This document shows positions 44,191 through 54,716 of a stretch of DNA of 64,000 bases, piece after piece. The notes under the pieces were generated by a model. The model was not told where the DNA came from and ran no database searches. It saw only the letters and a list, made by a program, of their open reading frames with translations. The DNA comes from Rhynchospora pubera (Eukaryota > Streptophyta > Magnoliopsida > Poales > Cyperaceae). The position numbers and the translations under genes were made by a program. The first letter of the stretch is position 1. Each line of letters begins with the position of its first letter. The stretch spans positions 235,060,473 through 235,124,472 of the forward strand of contig CM051462.1 in assembly GCA_028095005.1 (NCBI GenBank). Reading direction: 5' to 3'.

Positions 44191-44592
44191 CGGAATTGCT
44201 TAGGATCATCTCTAACATTCTATCATCCCCGCGTTATCCAGCGTTGGATTTTCAGAAATAGAAAATGTGTTATCCATCGTTATCCTTTTTTGTTTCTACC
44301 TTCGATCCTCATTTCCTGTAACTCCTTACCAACCTAACTCGTACGTTGTCGCATCTCCCACACACTGCAACTAACTCATTACCATACGCTGCCCCCCCCC
44401 CCCCACACACTCTATGTTGATTCTCACTCCCATCTCTATCGTCTCCCTTCCTCTCTCTAATATAAGCAATTGTCCTAATCCGAATATTAACTGTTCAAAT
44501 TAATATATTTAAATGTTGAAGGTAATATCGTAACTGTTGAAGTTAATATATATAACTAGTATAGTTATATATATTAACTTCAACCGTTATAA

Positions 44593-44628
<36 letters not shown>

Positions 44629-44636
<8 letters not shown>

Positions 44637-45030
44637 TGGCTAACGCGCCATCGATGGCACGTGCCATCAATTTTCTATCGGCTCATTTTTCGAAATTCAA
44701 AAGTCAAACGGTCGATCCAAACCGTTCAAGTTGATCAAAATATTGAAATACCTTTGGAGACCAAATTTTACATTTTTTCAAATTTTTTTGCTATTTTTTA
44801 TGATATTTTCAAATTGGAGGATCTGAAATACTCTAATCATAATGTTTTTAAAAATATCATAATAAATAGCAAAATAATTCGAAAAAATATAAAATTTGGT
44901 CTCCAAAGATATTTCAATATGGAGAACAACTTGAATGGTTTGGATTGACCGTTTCAATTTTGGATCTCGAAAAATGACTTGATGGCACGGGACCCTCCGT
45001 GCCATCGATGGCACGTTAGCTATTCTCTCT
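44629..45030. mobile_element. palindromic MITE in a TA/GA microsatellite
   Basis: The left end AGAGAGAATGGCTAACG and the reverse complement of the right end AGAGAGAATAGCTAACG are inverted repeats, each followed by GCCATCGATGGCACG. The core has CGGTCGATCCAAACCGTT and GACCAAATTTTACA-like blocks. (TA)n tracts lie outside both ends. Confidence 0.85.
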
Positions 45031-45049
45031 CTCTCTCTCTCTCTCTATA

Positions 45050-45130
<81 letters not shown>
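45031..45130. repeat. (TA)n tract between two elements
   Basis: A CT run, then about 50 bp of TA repeats, then a GA run. The CT and GA runs merge into the GAGA ends of the elements on each side. Confidence 0.9.
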
Positions 45131-45131
<1 letters not shown>

Positions 45132-45265
45132 AATGATATGGTGAACCATGATGCACTGGGGTCAAAATGAACCATGATCCAGACCCTTGGATGCGCGTCA
45201 CGATTCGTGTGATGAAAGACGCTGGATGAAAATTTTGCACTGCTCCTTCGCGTTTAAGCTGTTCC

Positions 45266-45698
45266 GGACTGGCATCCTCTACAGCCAGTCTCTACAGCCA
45301 TCCTCTACAGCCAGCCATTTTTTTTTAATTTTTAAAAATTTTAAAATTCAAATGTTGAATCCAAACCGTTGATCTTGTTCAATTTTACGAGCGATGCGTT
45401 TTCATATAAGTTTTATAAAATTTGGAGTTGATTTGATACTAGATTAAGTGACCAAATTATGAACGTATTAGAATTAATCAGTGATAGTTAACCATATTCG
45501 TTCATTTGTTGACCACTTGATCTAGTATCAAATCAACTCCAAATTTTATAAAACTTATATCAAAACGCATCGCTCGTAAAATTGAACAAGATCAACGGTT
45601 TGGATTCAACATTTGAATTTTAAAATTTTTAAGAATTAAAAAAAATTTGCTGGCTGTAGAGGATGGCTGTAGAGACCGGCTGTAGAGGATGCCAATCC
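45266..45698. mobile_element. 433-bp palindromic MITE nested in the left arm of the 3.1-kb element
   Basis: A perfect 10-bp duplication AAGCTGTTCC flanks it (45256-45265 and 45699-45708). The ends GGACTGGCATCCTCTACAGC and (reverse complement) GGATTGGCATCCTCTACAGC are inverted repeats. The arms match the family member at 40184-40625. A local TCTACAGCCA tandem repeat marks the left end. Confidence 0.92.
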
Positions 45699-46434
45699 AA
45701 GCTGTTCCTCTTTTCTCTTAATCCGTACCCTTCTCTCTCTCTCGTATGAAATCGGTCACCTCTTTTCCCTCTCGTATCTACCTTACTCGAGAAAAGAAAT
45801 CGACGGGAACTGCTGAAATCCTAGATGTAGCTCTTTCTGCTCACCTCTTTTCCCTTTCGTCTCTCTCTCTCTATCTCACTCTAGAAACCCTAGAGGCCTA
45901 GATCGAGCCTCTCTCGATCCTCTCTCCATTGCTCACCTTCGAAAAGAAATCGCTTAAGAAGTGGCTGCTCTGTGAAGAAATCACTGCTCTGTGAAGAAAT
46001 TGGGGCTCGATGCCCTAGATCGAGCCTTCATTCGACAAACCCTAGATCGCACAGAACTACTGAAACCTTCTCTATCCATCGCATCTGCATCTCTCTGTGC
46101 AACTCAGGTTAGGCATTCTCCTCTCGCTCTCTCTCTCTCTCTCAATTTGTTCGAGCAACTTTGGTTTCAGCATCTCTCAATTTCTGCATCCTGCAATTGC
46201 AAAACTCCGTCACTATCATCCGCATCTCTCATTCCCCGTGCAATTTAATAATTTGTGTTGGTGTTCAGTAATAGAAATGGGTTCTCATCTGTAATAAATT
46301 AGCGGCATGAAGTGTTATACGAACCATTTTTCAATTCAGCTTACTGCATATTTAAAGGTATATTGTAATTTCTGCTTGTTTTTCTAATTGACGTTCTTAC
46401 ACTAACTTGGTACTTAATTTATGCTTGCTTTTAG

Positions 46435-46527
46435 AAAAAAGAAGACTTACAAAATGGAGAGATAGAAGAAGATATTGAAGAAGACGAGGTTGATCGAGAA
46501 GAAGATATTGAAGAAGAGGATGAATAA
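46435..46527 (+). pseudogene. exon-like fragment encoding an acidic C-terminus
   Basis: A TTGCTTTTAG acceptor precedes a 30-codon open segment ending in TAA. It encodes KKEDLQNGEIEEDIEEDE and a further Glu/Asp-rich stretch. It looks like the last exon of a gene or gene fragment carried in the TIR element. I do not recognise the parent gene and see no connected upstream exon with confidence. Confidence 0.4.
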
Positions 46528-48260
46528 GAGTTGTTGGTGATTAGCATACATTTTGGGGTAATTTTGTAAAAAAAAAACTAATGCTGACATCAGCTCATAT
46601 TAGGAATGCTGATGGTATATTTTGGTATATTTAGGTGTATTTGGATATATTTTGGTATATAATGCTGATGTTTTATTTTGTAAAGAGATGGTGAATTGTT
46701 CGGACTAGCTCGACAAATGAACTAGTAATAGGTTATGACTAGCTTTATTTCCTTGGTGTTCTGAATTGCTTGATAATTTGTTCTTTCATGTGCTGAGTGC
46801 TGACTAGCTTTCATGTGCTGCTATTGAGACGTTGTTTTATAACTATTTATGAAAATTGTTTTGAATTGTTCTGACTAGCTTTCATGTGCTGCTATTGAGA
46901 TGTTGTTTTTTAACTCTTTATGAAAATTGTTTGGCAAAGTACCCCAGTTGAATAGTTAATTGTAGTGGCACTAATACCAACTCAGTGATCACACGCACAT
47001 TGGTTATCAAATGCAAAGTGCCAACTGGTTACAAATGGTTCTATACACAAGCTGATTGCAAATGCACAACATACAAGCTCCAGTGATCACAAATGCATAA
47101 TATAAATTGCACATTACAATTAAACAGAACCTACTCTTGGTCATTATTTTAACATAATCTTCATCACAAAATGAGCCCCTGTTGACATACAAGCGGAAAA
47201 TTCATCTATATACAACAGAAAATAAATCTTTGCCAACATACCAAACTTGGTCATTTTTAATAAGAACACCCTAAAGAAAACTAAATTACAAAAACTCTTT
47301 TCTTAGTCCTAATCTTCTCCTTCGAGTTGGCCTTTGAAAAAATATTCTCCTTGACGACTCCTCTCCAATGGTTAGCCTAATAACAACAAGTTAAATCATA
47401 TGAAATGTTAACAACAATATAAAGGAAGGTGTTACTGTTTTACTGGTAAAAATTGGTTCAAGAAAAAATACTATCTTTTAACAAAGCAGACTTTTTTTTA
47501 ACAAATACTAATAGGTGAGTTGTTTGATTTGCAACAAAAATTGACTAATTCAAATTTATAAAATCAAACACACCTCAATTTCGTAAACTTTTAAAACTAG
47601 TAAAACCCCCACTATTTACAACATCCATCAGAGATTCATTTATAAAAAGACACGGTGAAGCTAAAAAACCAAGTAAAACACACCAAATTTCAATCGGACA
47701 TTCGTTTGTTTAGTATGAAAAAGAAATGTTTAAACAGTGAGGTAGGGGTCGGGACACGAATCTATTAAAAAGGGGTACCTTAGTTTCGAGATTTTTTATC
47801 TCACAAGAGAGGAGAGAACGGGCACGTGGCCGTTTGTTGATAGATTGAGGCTCCTCCATGTAGACGAAGATGGAATGGAGGTTCTTCAGTTGTCGGCGAA
47901 AATGGCCGCCGTTCTCAGAGATGATGGAGATTCTAGGATTTTGGCGGAATAAAGAGATGAGAATAGACTAGTTTCGAGGGGATCCATCGGAGCTACATTT
48001 TCTCTGTGATTTTCCTTCGATTTGCTCTTCGATTTTCTTTGATAGCGAGAGAGAGAGACGAGAGAGAGAGAGGGACGAGAGGGAAGGGACGGGATAAGAA
48101 TTTAGGCAGAACAGATTAAACGCGAAGGAACAATAGAAATTTCAGATCTAGCGGCTTCTATTACACGAATCTTAATGCACATCCAAGGGTCCAGATCATG
48201 GTTCATTTTGACCCCAGTGCATCATGGTTCACCATATCATTTCTCTCTATATATATATAT

Positions 48261-48661
48261 AGAGAAAACCTATGGTGCATACTAATGTACGGAAGCTTCG
48301 GTGCATACTGATCCGAACTCTTGGATCTGTTTCAAAATGACCGATCCAAACCGTCCAATATGATCTCTCTATTGAAATCTCCTTGCCGATCAAATTTTAC
48401 ATTTTTTCGATATTTTTAAGTATTTTTTTCGGATTTTTAAAAACTGCTATTTTTGAACGGTTCAGAAAAAATTAGATTAGCAATTTTCTAAAATTTGAAA
48501 AAAATACTTAAAAATTTCGAAAAAATGTAAAATTTGGTCGGTAAGGAGATTATAATAGGAAGATCATATTGGACGGTTTGGATCGGTCATTTTGAAACAG
48601 ATCCAAGAGTTCGGATCAGTATGCACCGAAGCTTCCGTACATTAGTATGCACCATAGGTTT

Positions 48662-48666
<5 letters not shown>
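48261..48666. mobile_element. palindromic MITE in the same TA tract
   Basis: Both ends read AGAGAAAACCTATGGTGCAT (right end as reverse complement), followed by ACTAATGTACGGAAGCTTCG. The core matches that of 3759-4140. It is bordered by (TA)n on both sides; only 13 bp of TA-type sequence separates it from the 3.1-kb element. Confidence 0.9.
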
Positions 48667-48707
<41 letters not shown>

Positions 48708-49086
48708 CTTCAACAATTATATATATTAACTTCAACAATTACGATATTAACTTATTGAATTATATATATTAATTTCAACGATTACGATATTAACTTCAAC
48801 ATTTATGTATATTAATTTCAACGGTTATTAAGTGTGCAGGAGGGGGACCGCGTCCACGGGAGGGAGGTAAACAAAGCGACGGAGGGAGGGGGACAACGTA
48901 CACGGGAGGGAGGGAAACATAGAGACGGAAGGAGAAAGGGATGAGCGCTGGATTTCCAGAAAGAGAAAACGCGTGACCAGAGGGATGATGGGATGATTTC
49001 CAAAAATAGAAAATGCGTTATTGGGGATGATGGGATGATGGGATGATGGATCTTGAGATGATCCTTATAAGTCCCGAATATCGAAC

Positions 49087-50684
49087 AACAGCGATAAAGT
49101 TAAATGAGCTAATAAAAAATATAAAAATACATATGCAGGTGTTGGATTCTAGCTGGTTAATTTTGGACGGACATGAAGCCTCCGATACTAAAATTGGGCC
49201 GGTGATTTTGTATGTGTTTTGGAACATGATTTGTATATATTTAGGTCCTGATAACTTCAATCAAGCAGTCACGTAATTACACAATCAAACTGCTGAAAAT
49301 GGAAATAGCGGAACTTCCTACTGTCCGCGCGCCTCACTTTCCCCTCTGCCCCCGAATCTCTTCTCTCCCGTGTCGCTATATCCCCTCTAGCTCAATCCCG
49401 TTTATCTCGCGTCACTCCTTCCATTCTCCTCTTCCCATGTCGCCCACGTCGCCCCTCTTTCGTCACCCACCGTTGACCCTCTTCCCATGCTACCGTCTTC
49501 CTCTTCCATTGACCTTCTTTTTGTTATTTTCTCTCGCCCCTTCTCTTCCATGAATCTTCCTTCCATCCTTCTCTTTTTTGTTTTCATATCTGATAATTTT
49601 TTTTCCCTCAATATACTCCCTTAAATAAAAATAAATACTCCCTTGTAATATATAACTATGCAATCCTATAAGATACTTCCTTGTTAAAAAATAAATACTC
49701 TCTTCTGACAATTAAAAAACTCTCTTGAACTATTTACTTACTCGCATAAATAATTGGTCATTTTAACTTATTAGATACTTACTTCACCTTATTAGTTACT
49801 CCCTTATCATTAATTATATAATTCTATAATACAAATAAAATACTCCCTTATGATATACACTTATTTGATTAATATTAACTCACTTATGGAAATATATACA
49901 CTCCTAAGTCTAATTAAAATACTCCCGTGAGCATATTAATTAATCGCATAAATAACTACTTATTTTATGTTATTAGATACTCTCTTGATACATATTATAT
50001 ACTCCCTTATGCTTGTTAATTACTCTTGTAAATTAACTACGTATTTAAACATATTAGATACTCCCTTATACTTCAATAGATACTCCCGTACCACAAAATA
50101 TATACTTCCATAACAAAACATAAATGAAAATAATTGACTCACCCTTAATAGATATTATATACTTCATATTGTACAATATAAACTCCCTTATATCTCAATA
50201 GATGCTCTCGTACCACAAAATATATACTTCCATAACTAAACATAAATTAAAATATAATTGACACTCCCTTTATCTGATATGTCATTTTACTTATATTTAC
50301 TTAGCTTTGTTGTATTGTTCAGAGGAGATGGTTTAATGGTGAGAAAGAGGAAAGGGAAGGGAGAAAAGGTGAAGGGGGAGCAAAAGGGTGGCGATGGGAA
50401 AGAAAAAAGGGGAGCGAGAGAGAAGAGATGGAGCTGTAGAGGGTGATGAGAGTATAGGCGGAGGAGGTGGAGCCGTAGAGAGTGAGAGAGAGTAGAGGCG
50501 GAGGAGAGGGAGAGGATGCGAGTCGGAGAATGTTTTGAGACGGGTTAGTAGAAGGAGAAGCGATAGGAGGTGCGTGGGGGAGGGGAGTCACGTCACAAGG
50601 GGGTCGTGTGAGGGAGTCGCGCTCTTCTCTGATTGCGTGATTGTGTGTCTTTGATTGCACAGACTAATTCCTTATATATTTTGG
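49087..50684. other. low-complexity region, possible CT-arm / repeat / AG-arm element
   Basis: A CT-rich segment (49310-49600) is followed by AT-rich DNA full of ATACTCCCTTA words (49610-50280) and then a purine-rich arm (50330-50600). This mirrors the layout of 25777-26884. CACAATCA-type words occur in inverted orientation near 49280 and 50640 and may be the ends, but I found no target duplication. No gene supported. Confidence 0.4.
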
Positions 50685-50856
50685 TGTAGCGTGAAAACAG
50701 TTTAATTGGATTTTGAATTGATTGATATGTTCATCAAAATAGTACAGCTCTATAATACAACAAGAGAGTGCGATAAAAGGAAATGACAAAATAGGAATCC
50801 TAATTAAGGCCTAATCTACTATATAATTACAAGATATATTTCCTAATGAATATACA
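50685..50856 (-). repeat. probable 3' LTR of a decayed copia element
   Basis: On the minus strand the segment begins TGTATATTCATT and ends ACGCTACA, giving TG...CA ends. It is preceded by a purine-rich tract (AAGGGAGGATTATAGCG) just after the RNase H remnant. No second LTR was found, so the call rests on position and ends. Confidence 0.5.
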
Positions 50857-50879
50857 CGCTATAATCCTCCCTTAAACAG

Positions 50880-53800
50880 AAGATGCATTTGAAGTTTGGA
50901 GATAAGATAGATAAAGCGAGCCGGCGGGTGACTTTTGGCAAAAAAATCATCTATCTGTTCAAATGAAGGTAGATGAGGAAGAGTGATTGTATTCTCTAGG
51001 AGATGATACCGAGTAAAGTGGCAGGCGATCTCAATGTACTTTGTGCGGTCATGAAAAACATCATTGTGTCACAATATAAAGGTGTCGGACGTGAGAATTT
51101 AACACCTACATCCTCGAGAAGCCACCAAAGCCAAACAATTTCGGAAGTAGCATAAGCGAGGGCTATGTACTCAGCTTCATCATTGGATCTTGATACCACA
51201 GTTTGTTTCTTGGTTTTCCATGCAATTAGAGAATCACCAAGAAAGACACAAAAGCATGTGGTGGTGACATCACATGCCCGATCAGCATCAATATATGCGC
51301 GTAGAACAAGGTCGAAGGGACGAAACCAAAGTCCCAGATGCAAGGTACCCTTGATATAACGTAGGATACGAAGAAATGTTGCAAAGTGCACAGTGTGTGG
51401 TGCCAACATGAACTGACTCTCTATGTGTACTGCATGGCTAATATCTAGACGAGTAACCGTCAGATGATTACGACTACCAACAAGTTGTCGGTAAGTTCAA
51501 GATTGGAAAGAGTTTGTCCATCAGTCGGAGTAAGTTTATAATTGGTTTCAAGAAGTGTTTCAGAAATTTTGGTGTCGGTAATTCCCGCTCGAGCCAAGAG
51601 ATCAGAGGCATACTAGTTTGAGACAAAGACATACCTTCTGAACAGTTATTGATCTCACTTCTCAAGAAATACCTTACTTGTCCAAGATCTTTCATCTCGA
51701 AATAAGTCTGTAAATGATGCTTAGTCTCAACAATGCCCTTCACATCATCACCTGTGAGAATCATATCATCCACATAGAGTAGAAGTATGACCATATCTGC
51801 AGAAGTTGATCGTATGAACATGGCAGTGTCATGATGACTCTTTCGAAAGTTTAATCCAATGATAGTGGATCTAAACTTCTCAAACCAAGCTCGTGGTACT
51901 TGTTTGAGACCGTACAATGCTCGTCGAAGGAGACACACCTGATTGGGATCATGTTCCAGACTTGGTGGAGGAGTCATGTACACTTCTTCAGAAAGAACAC
52001 CATTTAAGAATGCATTCTTGACATCCATTTGGTGCAATTTTTATTTTCTAGTTACTGCAACTGCTAAAAGAGCTCTGACAGTTGACATGCGGGCAACAGG
52101 AGCAAAAGTTTCTTCATAATCAAAATCATATTCCTGCATGAAACTTTTTGCTACAAGTCTAGCTTTGTACCAATCAACAGAGCCATCTGATTTGGCTTGA
52201 TCTTATAAATCCATTTGCATCCAACAACAGATTTTTCATGTGGTAGATCAACAAGTTTCTAGGTTTTCACTTTCCCCAAAACAGCCAATTCCTTAGCCAT
52301 AGTTTGTTTCCACTTCAGGTATGAACTTGCTTCTTTATATATATTGGGTTCATGAAGGGGCAGAATAGTAGATAAGAAGCAATGATAGCCTTGGAGATAG
52401 GCAGGTTGCCTCCAATCACGAGCAGGTCGTAATATTGTTGGATTATCATCAGGAGTCGAATGCTCAAAGAGTTCATCAAGATGGCCAACCGTTTCAGTTG
52501 GAGTCGGTGGTGATTTTGGTTTAGATTGGAAGGGATCGATGAGTATTTCAGTTTTAGACGTATGTGCTTTATGCGGTGGGAGAGTGAAAATGGCACATGT
52601 TCCTAGAATTTGACATGACGAGAAATCCTCAATTTCTTAGCATGTGGATCGTAACAACGATATCTCTTTTGTTGAGATACCCAAGGAAGACATACATTAT
52701 AGATTTCAGATTCAGTTTATTGTAACTCTTTTGGGTAGGAAGACAGAGCAAGTAAAGCCTAATATTTTCAAATGGTGGGATTCTTATATAAACGTCCATA
52801 AGGTGAAACATTATCAGTGGTGGGAGATGGGTGACGATTGATAAGATATACAAATGATGCACATCTTCACCCCAAAACTCTTTAGGAACAGAAGATGATA
52901 AAAGTAGGGTCTGAGCTATTTTAATGAATGTGTCTATAGTTGCGTTCAGATACACCATTTTTGTTGTGGGTTTCGATGCACGAGAGTTGTAAAATTGTGC
53001 TGAAATATATTCACCACCAGAATCAGATCAGAATATTTTGATTTTCTTTGAAAATTGAGTTTTAACTGTTTCAGAGAATTCGGTGTAGGTTTGATAGAAA
53101 TCAGAACGACGATGTAAGAGATAAACCTAAGTAGAGTGAGTATAGTCATCGATAAAAATAACATAATATCTTGCACCCCCATACTGTCACTAAAGCAGGA
53201 CCCTAAACATCATAATGAATTAAATCAAAGGCATAATTTGTAGAAGAAGTGCTTAAATTGAATGGTAAAGTATGCTATTTAGATAAATGGCAATGGATAC
53301 AACCAGAATCTTTGACAACAGTAACACTCCCTAAGACACCTTTATTAATTATTTGACTCAGTTTTGAAAAAGAAACATGACCTAAACATTTATGCCAAGA
53401 AATAAAAGAGGATCTGGTAGAAGGTTGTGGAGAGGTTGTGGCATAGCGCTAGAATTTGTTGGGAAGGTGGTGTTTTTCCAACTAAAAGAGTTGACCATCT
53501 CTACGTCCTCTCCCAATTTCCTTTTTCGTCGTCTAATCCCGCACAACACAACCAGAAGAATTGAAAGTAACGATTAGTCTATATTCACAAAGTTGTCCAA
53601 TAGATAACATGTTCATGGATAACTTTGGAATAAAGAGAACATTTGGAACATATAACTTCTCGATTAAATCAATGCCAATGTGGGTGGCGATTGCGGGTGA
53701 CCCATCGGATGTGTATATCACAGATGGAGAAGTCACTGGTGCGATTGGTTAAGATGTGTGTAATCAAAAGTCATGTGATTTGATGCACCGGAATCTAAAA

Positions 53801-54240
53801 GCCAGTTGTCATTTCTCATACCTGAAAAAGTAACAGTTGTGGAAGAAGTTGTACCAATGTTTCCTAGAGCTTATTGGATCATGATTTGAACATCTTCAGG
53901 AGTAAGAGGCTTGGCGGATTTTTATCTTCGCCGATGAGGTACCTTCCAAGCAGGTTTTGGAGATCTTCAACAGAGGGTTGTGAAGCCGAAGGAGTTTGTG
54001 AGACACTAGCAATAACATTGTAGTTTGAATTGTCCTTCCCCTTATACTTTCCTTGCACCATGTGTCTTTGACCATGTGTCCAAATTATTTGCAATAATTG
54101 CACTCGATTTGAGACATTTTTTTGGGCTTCCACGATGGTGTGGCAAACACAAAAGGTTCTGTAGGCTTTTGAGGACTAATTAAACCTTTTCGAATTTCTT
54201 CAGTGATCAGTTCGACATGAACTACATCAACAGTAACATG
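50880..54240 (-). pseudogene. decayed Ty1/copia pol
   Basis: Broken pieces in copia order on the minus strand. A Gag tail/linker (54133-53879) is followed by a protease/GAG-pre-integrase piece with VPNVLFIPKLSMNMLSIGQL (53736-53533). Next come an integrase tail with VPKEFWGE (52958-52629), RT with MHQMDVKNAFLNGVLSEEVY and LLYVDDMILTGDD (52037-51474), and RNase H with DADRACDVTTTCFCVFLGDS and SNDEAEYIALAYATSE (51409-50996). Frameshifts and stops separate them, and the left LTR and gag start are missing. It is old and cannot be autonomous. It is unrelated at close range to the intact element at 7235-11995. Confidence 0.9.
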
Positions 54241-54716
54241 ATTTCCTCACGATACTGTTCATACAAGAGGACAAATGTCCATTTTGGCTCCATAAGAGTC
54301 AATTGGTCCCAAATAATGGACATTTGAGCATGGAAATAAAAAATTGACTAGCTTGGTTGTTGCTTCAGATTTCTAAGATCTAATTTCAATTTGTATTTAA
54401 GTGCAAAATTAGTTTGGTTGTACCTTTTGGATAGGTAGTCCCAAATTGCTAAATTGCAAACTGATTGAGGGTTCCACAGTGTTTGCAATCCAAGTCAAGA
54501 TTTTATTATTCTCAATATTCCATTGATCAACCTAAGTTTCCCATTTCTCCCTTTTGGCTGTAATGGTCCAGCAACAGAAATAGACAGTTTTATCACCAAC
54601 AAAAAATTTCCACAAACCACGGCCTTTCAGAAAAATTTTCATGTGATGGACCATTGAGAGAAAAATTTTCCATTTAAAATTACAGAAATCAGTCGGGCTG
54701 GTTCAGATGCAATTAT
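54241..54716. other. junction DNA between the dead copia element and the satellite
   Basis: No coding sequence. AATGGACATTTGAGCATGG-like and TTTTGGCT words occur in both orientations. I do not recognise it. Confidence 0.4.

Larger units (their letters stand above)
45126..48247. mobile_element. 3.1-kb Mutator-like TIR element with gene-like interior
   Basis: Terminal inverted repeats of about 130 bp start GAGAGAAATGATATGGTGAA on both ends and extend through GGGGTCAAAATGAACCATGA and CCTTCGCGTTTAA. The left TIR region is interrupted by the MITE at 45266-45698. The interior has CT-rich, CCTAGA-containing leader-like sequence (45720-46120) and an exon-like segment with an acidic C-terminus (46435-46527). 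A 65-70-bp tandem duplication (about 46797-46935) and a purine-rich right arm follow. No transposase was found, so it is non-autonomous. It is possibly of the Pack-MULE type, but the origin of the captured sequence is unknown. Confidence 0.8.
44191..49077. mobile_element. outer TIR element hosting a nest of insertions
   Basis: A 9-bp duplication ATATCGAAC lies at 44182-44190 and 49078-49086. The ends are inverted: AGGATCATCTC near 44212 and GAGATGATCCT near 49055. Next come CATCATCCC runs, then TTTTCAGAAATAGAAAATG against its complement, then subterminal ATTAACTTCAAC words on both sides. Without the inserted elements the host is only about 0.8 kb and has no transposase. Everything from about 44600 to 48700 is later insertion or microsatellite. 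Confidence 0.65.

Noticed and set aside
45041..45110. TA tract as an origin or regulatory element
   Set aside because: It is a plain microsatellite bordered by transposon ends; nothing else supports a function.
44537..45240. Short open frames with Tyr-Ile or Arg-Glu runs
   Set aside because: They translate TA and GA microsatellites.
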